Shown here: positions 21,888 to 30,175 of the stretch, piece after piece
Position numbering within the stretch: the first letter of the stretch is position 1
Layout of the letters: every line of letters starts with the position of its first letter
Assembly (NCBI RefSeq): GCF_000185965.1
Contig: NC_014924.1
Coordinates: forward strand, 1 to 64,000
From: Pseudoxanthomonas suwonensis 11-1
Lineage (GTDB): Bacteria; Pseudomonadota; Gammaproteobacteria; Xanthomonadales; Xanthomonadaceae
Length of the DNA stretch: 64,000 bases
Direction of reading: 5' to 3'
Notes under the pieces: generated by a model
The model's input: the letters and a program-made list of their open reading frames with translations, nothing else
The model's database searches: none
What the model was told of the DNA's origin: nothing
Translations under genes and position numbers: made by a program

Positions 21888-22411
21888 CAGCGGTCTCCTT
21901 CCATGGCGGCGGCCTGGTGCGGCAGCAATGCCAGCGCCAGCCGGTTGAGCGCGAACAGCACCATCAGCGCGCCGCCGGCGGCCAGCGGGAGGTAGTTGAT
22001 GCTTTGCGGCAGGGCCGCGCCGGCAGCCTTGATGTGCAGGCCGTCCAGCAGCAGCACCGAGGCCCACCACGCCAGCACCGCGCCGATCGTGGCCACCACC
22101 AGCTGCACCACCACGTCGATCGCGGTCCGCATGCCCGGGCGCACGTGGTCGTGCAGCAGGAAGAAGCCGAAGTGGCGGTTGGTGTGCACGCCGGTGGCCG
22201 CGCCCAGGCTCATGGCGGTGGCCAGCAGCAGCAGGGTCACCGGCTCGGTCCAGCTCGGCGAGTCGTTGAGCACGTAGCGGGCGAACACCTGCCAGCCCTG
22301 CACCACCACCAGCCCGAGCAGGGCGGCGGCGGCGATGCCGATGGCGACGGTGGCGATCAGGTCCAGGACGCGCTGGGCGCCGGTGGGCGGGACGGTCACG
22401 GGTTCGGACAT
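21887..22411 (-). CDS. TRAP transporter small permease DctQ
   Basis: A 174-residue membrane protein with four hydrophobic helices (about 21-43, 60-75, 100-120, 138-160) and the family-typical FARYVLNDSPSWTEPV segment. It forms the membrane complex with DctM. It overlaps dctM by a single base and follows dctP by 20 bases, so the three are one transcription and assembly unit. Confidence 0.9.
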   Translation of the reverse strand: MSEPVTVPPTGAQRVLDLIATVAIGIAAAALLGLVVVQGWQVFARYVLNDSPSWTEPVTLLLLATAMSLGAATGVHTNRHFGFFLLHDHVRPGMRTAIDVVVQLVVATIGAVLAWWASVLLLDGLHIKAAGAALPQSINYLPLAAGGALMVLFALNRLALALLPHQAAAMEGDR

Positions 22412-22431
22412 CGCGGGTTCCAGGAAGGGGT

Positions 22432-23448
22432 TCAGGCGAGCGCGCGGATGCGCTGGTGCAGGCCGGCGATGGCCGGGTCGCGCAGGTACTGCTCGCGCAG
22501 CGGGCGCGCGGCGGCGCGGAACGCATCCATGTCGACCTCGTTTGCCTGCACGCCGGCGGCCAGCACGGCCTGGCGCGCGCGCTCCTCGGAGGCGTCCCAG
22601 TGCCGGCGCATGACGTCGACCGAGGCGCGCGCGGTTTCCAGCAGCAGGCGGCGGTCCGGCGGCGACAGCGCCTCGAAGGTCCTGCGCGACACCAGCAGGA
22701 TGTCAGGCGCGTGCGAGTGCCCGGTCTCCGACCAGAAGCGCGCGGCTTCGAAGTGGCGGCTGGAGTGGAAGCTGCGCATGTTGTTCTCGGCGCCGTCGAT
22801 CATGTGCGTCTCCATGCCGGAGAACGTGTCGCCGAGCGACATCGGCGTCGGGTTGGCGCCGAGCAGGCGCACCAGCTGGATGAAGATGTCCGAGGAGGCC
22901 ACGCGCAGCTTGAGGCCGTGCAGGTCCCGTGGCACCACGATCGGGTGCTTGGTGTTGTAGAAGCAGCGGGCGCCGCTGTCGTAGACCGCCAGGCCGACCA
23001 GGTCGCGGCTCTCGAACCCGCGCAGCACTTCGTCGGCCACGCCGTTGTCCAGCGCGTGGCGCATGTGCTGCACCGAGTCGAACACGTACGGCAGGCACAG
23101 GGCGCGGGTCAGCGGGAACGCGTTGTTGAGCGCGCCGGAATACACGCGGGTGATGTCGATGGCGCCGAAGCGCGCCATGTCGATCGCCTCGCTCTCGCGG
23201 CCCAGCTGGCCGGAGTGGTACAGGCGGATGTCGAGGCGGCCACCGGTCCGTTCGCGCAGGGCCTGGCCGAACCAGCGCACCGCTTCCACGGTCGGGTAGT
23301 CGGACACATGCACGTCGGTGGCGGTCAGCACCCGCGCGCCCTCGCCGGCGCCGCTGGCGGCGGCCAGCAGCCGGCCCGGCGCGGCCAGCGGCAGGGCACA
23401 GGCCCAAGCCCCGGCCAGCAGCAGGCGGCGCCGGGTCAGCCCCTTCAT
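22432..23448 (-). CDS. TRAP transporter substrate-binding protein DctP
   Basis: Periplasmic binding protein of 338 residues. The N-terminus MKGLTRRRLLLAG has a twin-arginine-like signal. The body shows the TRAP pattern, including the conserved Arg region LHGLKLRVASS that contacts the substrate carboxylate, and the helix DGAENNMRSFHSSRHFE. The acidic substrate fits a uronate. Its ATG overlaps the stop of the upstream FAH-family gene by 4 bases (ATGA), tying transport to that enzyme. Confidence 0.9.
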   Translation of the reverse strand: MKGLTRRRLLLAGAWACALPLAAPGRLLAAASGAGEGARVLTATDVHVSDYPTVEAVRWFGQALRERTGGRLDIRLYHSGQLGRESEAIDMARFGAIDITRVYSGALNNAFPLTRALCLPYVFDSVQHMRHALDNGVADEVLRGFESRDLVGLAVYDSGARCFYNTKHPIVVPRDLHGLKLRVASSDIFIQLVRLLGANPTPMSLGDTFSGMETHMIDGAENNMRSFHSSRHFEAARFWSETGHSHAPDILLVSRRTFEALSPPDRRLLLETARASVDVMRRHWDASEERARQAVLAAGVQANEVDMDAFRAAARPLREQYLRDPAIAGLHQRIRALA

Positions 23449-24284
23449 GCCGGATCCTCGCCCGCCGAGGCCACGGCGACGCAGCGCAGCGTGGCATGGC
23501 CGTCGAACACCACCGTGCCGGTCTGGCCGACGCCGATGTCGTGGATGCCGGTTGCGTTGCCGGTGGCGATCAGCTCGCCGCGCCGCAGCGGCCGGCCGCG
23601 CCGCGCGGAGCGGGCCAGGGCGAAGGCGAAGGCCGCGCGCAGGCCACCCGGCAGGCGGCTGGCGCCGCCGCTGCCGACGGCCTGCCCGTCAATCGAGGTG
23701 TCGGCCAGCAGGCTGGCTTCGTCCAGCGTCGTCCAGTCCGGGATTTCCGGACCCAGCAGCAGCCCGTTGTTGTTGCCGAAGTCGCACACGACCACGCGCG
23801 GGCCGAGCTCGTTGATCGTGGCCAGCGGGCTGCTGGCGATCTCGATGCCGGCGAACAGGGTAGACGGCAGCGCCGCGGCCTCGTCCGGGGTCCATTCCAG
23901 CTTGTCGGCGGGCGCGTCGGCGTCCAGGCGCAGCACGTACTCGGCCTCGATCGCCGCGAACCCGCCGGCGAACACCGGGACCTGCTCCGTACCACCGGTA
24001 GCAATCCAGAGGTGGCGGGCGAAGATCGGGCCCAGCAGGCGCTCGTCGCCGGAGCCGTCGCGGCGTTCGGGCGCGATGTAGCCGACCTTCCAGCCGACCA
24101 CCCGGTCGGGCCAGCGGGCGATGGCCGCGTCCTGGACCCGGTAGGCGGTCACCAGGTCAGCGGGGATGTCCCCGGGGAATGCCGGCAGCGAGGCGCCGCG
24201 GCTGCGGGCGGTGGTGAAGCGTTCGGCGATCGCCGCCAGTTCCGGTGGCAGTCCGCCGGTTCCATTGCCGTGCTCGGTGCTCAA
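23445..24284 (-). CDS. Fumarylacetoacetate hydrolase / 2-keto-4-pentenoate hydratase family protein
   Basis: Cytoplasmic enzyme of 279 residues in the MhpD/FAH superfamily: metal-binding E-x-E in FAAIEAEYVLRLD (about residue 115), FAGIEIASSPL, and the C-terminal ATGNATGIHDIGVGQTG. Family members hydrate or cleave 2-keto acids; its substrate here is unknown but it opens the TRAP operon of a uronate locus, so a 2-keto-3-deoxy sugar acid is plausible. Start: TTG at 24284, because a clear GGAGG lies 4 bases upstream (24289-24293); an ATG at 24368 would put the operator inside the gene. Confidence 0.78.
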   Translation of the reverse strand: MSTEHGNGTGGLPPELAAIAERFTTARSRGASLPAFPGDIPADLVTAYRVQDAAIARWPDRVVGWKVGYIAPERRDGSGDERLLGPIFARHLWIATGGTEQVPVFAGGFAAIEAEYVLRLDADAPADKLEWTPDEAAALPSTLFAGIEIASSPLATINELGPRVVVCDFGNNNGLLLGPEIPDWTTLDEASLLADTSIDGQAVGSGGASRLPGGLRAAFAFALARSARRGRPLRRGELIATGNATGIHDIGVGQTGTVVFDGHATLRCVAVASAGEDPA

Positions 24285-24351
24285 GGCGCCTCCGATGTCC
24301 AATGCGAATGCATGCTGCGCCGCCAGACGACGGCGCTCGAGAAGCGGTATA

Positions 24352-24369
24352 TGGTAAACCGGTGTCATG
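24352..24369. promoter_or_regulatory. LacI-type operator, FAH/TRAP and esterase divergent promoters
   Basis: TGGTAAACCGGTGTCATG, on the - strand CATGACACCGGTTTACCA. It differs from the kduI operator by one inserted A, and lies 67 bases before its - strand gene (24284), the same distance as in kduI (68). It is also 71 bases before the + strand esterase start, so one site may control both. Confidence 0.65.
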
Positions 24370-24440
24370 TAGCAATGTGCAGTGCGGCAAAACCGCCGGA
24401 CTGTACGCGCAGGCACCTGTTGCGGGCATCGGAGGAGAGC

Positions 24441-25412
24441 ATGGTTCCACCCTTCCTGGCGCGATTGCTGCTGCCGCTGGCGATCGCCGGCGCGGCCGCT
24501 CCCGCGGCGGCGGCCGGGGCGCCGCCGCACATTCCCCTGTGGCCGGGCACGCCGCCCGGCTCCGAAGGCCTGGCCCTGGAGCAACGCGTGGTGGAGCGCA
24601 GCAGCGATCCGCGGCTGCCGGACCGCTACGTCGACAACATCGGCCAGCCGTTCCTCAGCGTGTACCGGCCTGCCCGCCCCGACGGCCGCGGCCTGCTGGT
24701 GGTGCCGGGCGGCGGCTACCAGCGGGTGGTGGTCGACAAGGAGGGCACGGCCCTGGTCCCGCACTTCGCCGGCGAGGACGGGCTGACCCTGTTCGTCCTG
24801 CACTACCGGCTGCCGGGGGAGGGCCACCGGGAGCCACGCGACGTGCCGCTGGCCGATGCCCAGCGCGCCATCCGCCTGGTGCGCCAGCGCGCCGCCGAGT
24901 GGGGCATCGACCCGGACAGCGTCGGCGTGATGGGCTTTTCCGCCGGGGGCCACGTCGCCGCCAGCCTGGCCACCCGCCATGCAGAGCGCGTGTACCCGGC
25001 GGTGGACGAGGCCGACCGCCAGCCGGCGCGGCCGGCCTACGCGGTCCTGGTGTATCCGGTGATCGACATGGGTGCCCACGCGCACCCGGGGTCGCGCGAG
25101 CGCCTGCTGGGCCTTTCGCCGGACGCGGCGGCGGTGCGTGCGTACTCGCTGCAGAACCGGGTCGACGCTACGACCCCGCCGGTGTTCCTGCTGCACGCGC
25201 AGGATGACGGAACGGTGCCCGTGGAGAACACGCTGCTGCTGGACGCGGCGTTGCGTACCGCCGGCATCGACCACGAAACCCACCTCTACGCGCACGGCGG
25301 CCACGGCTTCGGCGTGCGCCAGGCGCACGGCAGCCTGGCCTTGTGGCCGGCGATGGTGCGCGCCTGGATCGATGTCCAGGCGCCGCCGCGCGATGCCGGC
25401 GCCGGCAGGTGA
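24441..25412 (+). CDS. Alpha/beta hydrolase, probable secreted acetylesterase
   Basis: A 323-residue secreted serine hydrolase. After a signal peptide (about 1-25) the oxyanion region VVPGGGYQRVV, the nucleophile elbow GFSAGGH (about residue 175), the Asp in AQDDGTVP and the His in HGGHGFG are all present. It resembles the acetyl-xylan esterase / BD-FAE type of prolyl-oligopeptidase-like hydrolases. In this locus it probably removes acetyl or other esters from pectic chains (inference). A perfect-looking GGAGGAGA precedes the ATG. The next esterase gene follows after 26 bases. Confidence 0.83.
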   Translation: MVPPFLARLLLPLAIAGAAAPAAAAGAPPHIPLWPGTPPGSEGLALEQRVVERSSDPRLPDRYVDNIGQPFLSVYRPARPDGRGLLVVPGGGYQRVVVDKEGTALVPHFAGEDGLTLFVLHYRLPGEGHREPRDVPLADAQRAIRLVRQRAAEWGIDPDSVGVMGFSAGGHVAASLATRHAERVYPAVDEADRQPARPAYAVLVYPVIDMGAHAHPGSRERLLGLSPDAAAVRAYSLQNRVDATTPPVFLLHAQDDGTVPVENTLLLDAALRTAGIDHETHLYAHGGHGFGVRQAHGSLALWPAMVRAWIDVQAPPRDAGAGR

Positions 25413-25438
25413 ACCCCGATCCCGACAGTGGAGGCCGC

Positions 25439-27085
25439 ATGACCCAGCAACCGCCATCCCGCCCGACCGAGCCACAGGTCGATGCCGGTCGCCGACGCCT
25501 GCTCCGGGCCGGCGCCGCCGCGTCGACGCTGGCGCTTGCAGCCGGCACCTCCCTGCCGGCGTTCGCGGCGCCGCCCGCGCCGGTCGTGGCCACCGTCCAT
25601 GGCCGCGTGCGTGGCCTGCGCGAGCACGGAGTGCAGGTTTTCCGCGGCATCCGCTACGGCGCCGATACCGCGCCGGTGCGGTTCCGCGCACCGTTGCCGC
25701 CCGCGCCCTGGCGCGGCGTACAGGACGCCACCGCGTATGGCGCCCAGGCGCCACAGCGCTCGCGCGAGGGCATGGGCAGCGAGGACTGCCTGTTCCTCAA
25801 TGTCTGGACGCCCGACACCGACCCGCGGGCCAGGCGGCCGGTGCTGTTCTACATCCACGGTGGCGGCTATGACGCCGGCAACGGCAGCGACCCGCTGTAC
25901 GACGGCACGCGCCTGTGCACGCGCGGCGACGTGGTGGTGGTGACCGTGAACCATCGCCTCAACGCTTTCGGCTACCTCTACCTCGGCCTGCTCGCCGCGG
26001 GCTACGGCAGCTCCGGCAACGCCGGGCAGCTGGACCTGGTGCTGGCGCTGCAGTGGGTGCGCGACAACATCGCCCGCTTCGGCGGCGACCCGGGAAACGT
26101 CACCGTGTTCGGCCAGTCCGGTGGCGGCGCCAAGATCGCGACCCTGATGGCCATGCCCGCCGCGCGCGGCCTGTTCCACAAGGCCTGGACCATGAGCGGG
26201 CAGCAGGTCACCGCCGCCGGACCGCGCGCGGCGACCCAGCGTGCGCAACTGTTCCTGCGCACCGTGGGCATCGATCCGGACGCCGGCGACGCCCTGGCCC
26301 GCCTGCAGGCGTTGCCGGCGCAACGCATCGTGGAGGGCACGACCGCGCGCGACTTCTCCCGGGTCGAGGACACGCGCCTCTACTTCGGCCCGGTGATGGA
26401 CGGGGAGGTTCTGCCGCGGCATCCGTTCTGGCCCGACGCGCCGGCGCAGTCGGCCGCGATCCCGATGGTGGTCGGCAATACCCGCGACGAGACCCGCGCC
26501 TTCCTCGGCGGCGATCCGGCGAACTTCGAGCTGGGCTGGGAAGAACTGCCGGCGCGGCTGGAGAAGCAGCAGTACGTGGACATCCGCGCCGACCTGGTGG
26601 TCGCGCATTACCGCGCGCTGTACCCGCACTACACGCCGTCGGAGGTGTTCTTCGCCGCCACCACCGCCGGGCGGTCCTGGCGCGGCGCGGTGGAGGAGCT
26701 GGAAGCGCGCGCGCGCCAGGCGCGTGGCGCGGCGCCGACCTGGGCCTACCAGCTGGACTGGGGTTCTCCGCTGGACGGCGGGAAATTCCGCGCCTTCCAC
26801 ACCCTGGACATCCCGCTGGTGTTCGACAACATCCGCCAGCCCGGCTCGCGCACCGGTGAGGGCGCGGCCGCGCAGCAGGTGGCCGAGGCCATGTCCGGCG
26901 CGCTGCTGGCGCTGGCCCGGCATGGCGATCCCAACCATCCCGGCCTCCCGCACTGGGAGCCCTATACCTTGCCGCGGCGGCAGACCCTGCTGTTCGACGT
27001 GCCGCCATCGCTGGCCGACGATCCCCGCGGCGGCGAACGCGCGTTCTGGCAGCAGGCGCCGTTCGTGCAGCGCGGGACGATGTAG
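25439..27085 (+). CDS. Carboxylesterase type B family protein, Tat-exported
   Basis: A 548-residue carboxylesterase/lipase family member. The N-terminus has a twin-arginine signal (RRRLLRAGAAAS), so it folds before export. The hydrolase shows EDCLFLNVW, the oxyanion HGGGY, nucleophile GQSGGG (about residue 228), the acid in NTRDETRAF, and the His in FHTLDIPLVFDN. The likely substrate is an ester in plant cell wall, such as feruloyl or acetyl pectin. Operon partner of the preceding esterase; it ends 17 bases before the convergent sialidase-fold gene. Confidence 0.85.
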   Translation: MTQQPPSRPTEPQVDAGRRRLLRAGAAASTLALAAGTSLPAFAAPPAPVVATVHGRVRGLREHGVQVFRGIRYGADTAPVRFRAPLPPAPWRGVQDATAYGAQAPQRSREGMGSEDCLFLNVWTPDTDPRARRPVLFYIHGGGYDAGNGSDPLYDGTRLCTRGDVVVVTVNHRLNAFGYLYLGLLAAGYGSSGNAGQLDLVLALQWVRDNIARFGGDPGNVTVFGQSGGGAKIATLMAMPAARGLFHKAWTMSGQQVTAAGPRAATQRAQLFLRTVGIDPDAGDALARLQALPAQRIVEGTTARDFSRVEDTRLYFGPVMDGEVLPRHPFWPDAPAQSAAIPMVVGNTRDETRAFLGGDPANFELGWEELPARLEKQQYVDIRADLVVAHYRALYPHYTPSEVFFAATTAGRSWRGAVEELEARARQARGAAPTWAYQLDWGSPLDGGKFRAFHTLDIPLVFDNIRQPGSRTGEGAAAQQVAEAMSGALLALARHGDPNHPGLPHWEPYTLPRRQTLLFDVPPSLADDPRGGERAFWQQAPFVQRGTM

Positions 27086-27102
27086 CCCGGCCGGCGCCGT
27101 GC

Positions 27103-28329
27103 TCAGGACGGTGCCGGGCAGCGATCCGGACCGGCAGCGCCGGCAGCCAGCGATCGCAGCGGCACCCAGGTCACGGCCACGTCCTCCTTGTTCACCGCGT
27201 AGGCCACGACCAGGCGATCGTCCCACAGCACGCTCTTGGGATAGTGGTAGCCGGGGCGCTTGTAGCGGCCCCCGGCGCGCAACGGCGGCAGCGCGTCGCG
27301 GCCGCGCAGCAGGAAGGAACGGTCGAAGCAGCGGCCGTCGGCCGACAGCGTCACGGCCAGCGGCATGCGCTCGCGCTGCCCGCTGGGTGCGTTGACCAGG
27401 AAGGCGCTGCCGTCGGGCAGGTTGCCGGCGCTCTGCTTGGCGCGCGAATCCGGCATCGGGGTGAGCGCCGGCACGGTCCAGGTGCCGCCGCGATCGCAGC
27501 TCTCGCTGGCCAGCTGGCGGTAGCTGTCGCCCTGGTCGCGGAACACCATCACCGCGCACTCCCCGCCGTCTTTGGCGCGGCGCAGGAACAGGCTCGGTTC
27601 CAGCTCGCGGCTGGCGGGGCCTGCATGCGGCAGGTTGCGCATCGCGCCGCGCTGCCAGCCGGCCAGGCCCAGCGGATCGTCGCTGAAGAACGGCGCGGCG
27701 AGGATCCCCGGCCGGAGGTGGAAGGCGGCGAGAATGCGGCCGTCGGAAAGCGCGTGGGGGTCCTGTTCGATCACGCCCGGCACGGGGGCGCCACCGGTCC
27801 CAAGCACGGGCCGCAGCGGCGTCCACTGCACGCCGTCGGTGCTGAGCCGGTAGCCGGTCCAGCCACCTGCGCCGGACTGGAAGCCGGACGGCCAGACGTT
27901 GATGTACGCGACCAGGGTCCGGCCATCGCTCCACCAGCCGCCACCGGAATGCATGGCGCCGCCACTGCCTGCCTCCATCAGCACCTCGGGCCGGCTCCAG
28001 TGCACGCCGTCGTCGCTGCGGCTGTAGAGCACGCGGGTGTCGGGCGAGTCCTCGTCGCGCGCGGAGTTCTGCCACTGCACGTAGAGCCGGCCCCCGAACA
28101 CCACCGGCACCGCGCCGTTGTTGAACATGCCGCTCGCCGGATCCGCCCGGAACACGGTGGCGCTGGTGGTGCCGGCCGCCGGGCGCAGCCCCAGGTCAGG
28201 GGCCTGCGCATCGAACAGGCCGGTGGCCAACGCGTAGGGAGGCGATGCCGGCGTCGCCGGATCGGTGGCCGCGGCGCTGGCGCTGGCCGTGGCCAGCACC
28301 AGCGCCAGGCATGCACGCGTGCGTCGCAT
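27103..28329 (-). CDS. Sialidase-fold (BNR/Asp-box) secreted protein
   Basis: A 408-residue secreted beta-propeller protein. After a signal peptide (about 1-21) it carries Asp-box-like repeats such as SRSDDGVHWSRP and STDGVQWTP, and the segment ESCDRGGTWTVP. Exo-sialidase annotation is possible by fold, but sialic acid is not expected in pectin, so the true activity is unknown; an exo-acting enzyme on a pectic side chain is a fair guess. The gene begins 14 bases after GH43, with which it is co-transcribed. Confidence 0.72.
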   Translation of the reverse strand: MRRTRACLALVLATASASAAATDPATPASPPYALATGLFDAQAPDLGLRPAAGTTSATVFRADPASGMFNNGAVPVVFGGRLYVQWQNSARDEDSPDTRVLYSRSDDGVHWSRPEVLMEAGSGGAMHSGGGWWSDGRTLVAYINVWPSGFQSGAGGWTGYRLSTDGVQWTPLRPVLGTGGAPVPGVIEQDPHALSDGRILAAFHLRPGILAAPFFSDDPLGLAGWQRGAMRNLPHAGPASRELEPSLFLRRAKDGGECAVMVFRDQGDSYRQLASESCDRGGTWTVPALTPMPDSRAKQSAGNLPDGSAFLVNAPSGQRERMPLAVTLSADGRCFDRSFLLRGRDALPPLRAGGRYKRPGYHYPKSVLWDDRLVVAYAVNKEDVAVTWVPLRSLAAGAAGPDRCPAPS

Positions 28330-28343
28330 TCCGCCGGCCGCGC

Positions 28344-29948
28344 TCAGTAATCGAGCGCGCGGTAGCGGAAGTCGCGGAAGTGCACCTTGCCGCTACCCGC
28401 GGCATAGATCGCCGGCTTCAGCGCCAGGAACTGCCCGGCCACGTTGTGGTGGTAGCCGGACACCTCCATCTGCACGGGGTACTTTTCCCAGCGCTTGCCG
28501 TCGCGGCTGGTGTGGAAGGTGACGATGTGCTGGTTGTTGGTCACCCGCAGCCACAGCTTGCCGCCCTTGCCCGGCGGCAGGCCTTCCACCGGACGCTCCT
28601 GGCCGTAGCGGTGCATGATGAAGCGCTCGCCGTTGCTGCCCACGCCGACGTAGAGGCGGTCGCTGTAGAACAGCAGCGCGCCGCCGACCGCGCCCGGCTC
28701 GATCTCCAGTTCCACTTCGAACTGGTAGGCCTTGTCGCCGGCGATCACGGTCAGCGGCGAGCTGTCGGCCGGGGTGCGGCCCTTGCCCTGCACGCCCATC
28801 GCGCCGTTGCCGAAGGACAGGCGGTCGTACTCGTCCCGGCCAGGGTCGTAAAACGACCACTGGTGCCCGAGGGACGTGCCGTCGAAGGTGTCGGACAGCG
28901 CCATGCCATGCGCACCGATGGCCTCGCCGCTGGGCTTGCGCAGCGGCTTGCCGAGGTCGCCGCCGCGGGCCAGGAACCAGCCGTCGTCGGTCCACTCGAT
29001 CGGCTCCAGCAGCGCCTGCCGGCCAAGGGTCCAGTATCCGTTCTCGTAGCCGTGGTAGATCATCCACCAGCGGCCGTCGGTACCTTCGACCACGGTGGCG
29101 TGGCCGCGCGACCACCACGGTTCGTCGCGGCTCCGGGTGCGGGTGATCGGATTGTGCGGCGAGTTCTCCCACGGCCCGTGGATCGACTTGGAGCGCGCGG
29201 TGATCACCATGTGTCCGGTCGGCGGGCCGGCGGTGCCGCCCACCGCGGTGGTCATGTAGTACCACTGCCCGCGCTTGTGGATCTTCGGGCCTTCCTGGGC
29301 GTAGCCCTCGACGTCCCAGCTCTCGGGGTACTTCCAGCCGTCGTAGACGTGCTTCGGTTCGCCGACCACGCGCAGCCCGTCGTCGGACAGCTGCACGTAG
29401 TCGCCCCCGCTGAGGAACAGGTAGCGCTTCCCGTCCTCGCCGACCGCGTGGCCCGGGTCGATGTACTTGCCCAGGCCCAGCTCCACCGGCTCGCTCCACG
29501 GGCCGCGGATGTCGTCGGCCCACACCACCCAGTTGCTGCGCACGCTGCCCTCGGTGCCGCCGGTGCGTGCCGGGAAGTAGATGTAGTAGCGGCCCTCGTG
29601 CCTGACGATGTCCGGCGCCCAGATCGAACCGACGTTCCTGGTGATCGCATGGCCCAGCGGCACCCAGTTGACCAGGTCGCGCGAATGCCAGATCGGCAGG
29701 CCGGGATAGGCGTCGAACGAGGACAGGGTCAGGTAGTAGTCGTCGCCGTCCTTGAGCACGGAGGGGTCGGGGCGGTCACCCGGGAAGACCGGGTTGAGGA
29801 AGGTGCCATCGCCCAGGTCCGCCTGGCGCTGGTTCTCGATGCCGCGCTTCCACGGGCTGGCCGGTCCGGCCGCGGCAGCCGTGGAGACGGCGCCGGCCAG
29901 CAGCAGGGCGGCGAGCACGGGGAATCTCGGGAGGAAGGACGTCGGCAT
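28344..29948 (-). CDS. Glycoside hydrolase family 43 protein
   Basis: Secreted 534-residue inverting glycosidase, likely an arabinofuranosidase, xylosidase or galactosidase trimming pectin side chains. After a signal peptide (1-27) the five-bladed GH43 domain (about 40-320) shows the base Asp in GDRPDPSVLK, the pKa-tuning Asp in IWAPDIVRHEGRYYIYF and the acid Glu in YAQEGPKIHKRGQWYYM. The C-terminal part (about 345-534) looks like the beta-sandwich of beta-xylosidases. Start ATG 29948 begins the signal peptide. The operator at 29987 lies 38 bases upstream. Confidence 0.88.
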   Translation of the reverse strand: MPTSFLPRFPVLAALLLAGAVSTAAAAGPASPWKRGIENQRQADLGDGTFLNPVFPGDRPDPSVLKDGDDYYLTLSSFDAYPGLPIWHSRDLVNWVPLGHAITRNVGSIWAPDIVRHEGRYYIYFPARTGGTEGSVRSNWVVWADDIRGPWSEPVELGLGKYIDPGHAVGEDGKRYLFLSGGDYVQLSDDGLRVVGEPKHVYDGWKYPESWDVEGYAQEGPKIHKRGQWYYMTTAVGGTAGPPTGHMVITARSKSIHGPWENSPHNPITRTRSRDEPWWSRGHATVVEGTDGRWWMIYHGYENGYWTLGRQALLEPIEWTDDGWFLARGGDLGKPLRKPSGEAIGAHGMALSDTFDGTSLGHQWSFYDPGRDEYDRLSFGNGAMGVQGKGRTPADSSPLTVIAGDKAYQFEVELEIEPGAVGGALLFYSDRLYVGVGSNGERFIMHRYGQERPVEGLPPGKGGKLWLRVTNNQHIVTFHTSRDGKRWEKYPVQMEVSGYHHNVAGQFLALKPAIYAAGSGKVHFRDFRYRALDY

Positions 29949-29986
29949 GGTGCTCCTTTCGGGAAACAGGGTGGACCGCAATTCGG

Positions 29987-30002
29987 ATGACACCGATGGT
30001 CA
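29987..30002. promoter_or_regulatory. LacI-type operator, GH43 promoter
   Basis: ATGACACCGATGGTCA; the inverted repeat TGAC-N7-GTCA is perfect. It forms a pair with the site at 30114, 127 bases away, in the divergent GH43/esterase region. Confidence 0.65.
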
Positions 30003-30030
30003 AACGGACCGTACCAGAGCATTCGCCGGT

Positions 30031-30051
30031 GGGGCATCCTGCGTTGCAGCA
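30031..30051 (-). promoter_or_regulatory. Conserved upstream element, GH43 promoter
   Basis: The motif GCATCNTGCGNNGCA (here GCATCCTGCGTTGCA, at 30034-30048) also occurs beside both receptor promoters at a fixed distance from the operator. Read on the - strand its end TGCCCC is 17 bases from the hexamer TACGGT, so it may be a -35-like core or an activator site. Confidence 0.45.
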
Positions 30052-30113
30052 AGGTTTGCGCGGCATCCGCGGCTACATTGGACGCCTCCGGAGGCGGTCC
30101 GGGACGTCACAGA

Positions 30114-30129
30114 ATGACACCGATAGTCA
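30114..30129. promoter_or_regulatory. LacI-type operator, esterase (30176) promoter
   Basis: ATGACACCGATAGTCA; 46 bases before the ATG of the + strand acetylesterase. It overlaps the -10-like CAGAAT (30110-30115). Confidence 0.65.
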
Positions 30130-30175
30130 GCCGCGCGACGCCGCTTCCGGCCCACCCTCGACCTACAGGTGACTG

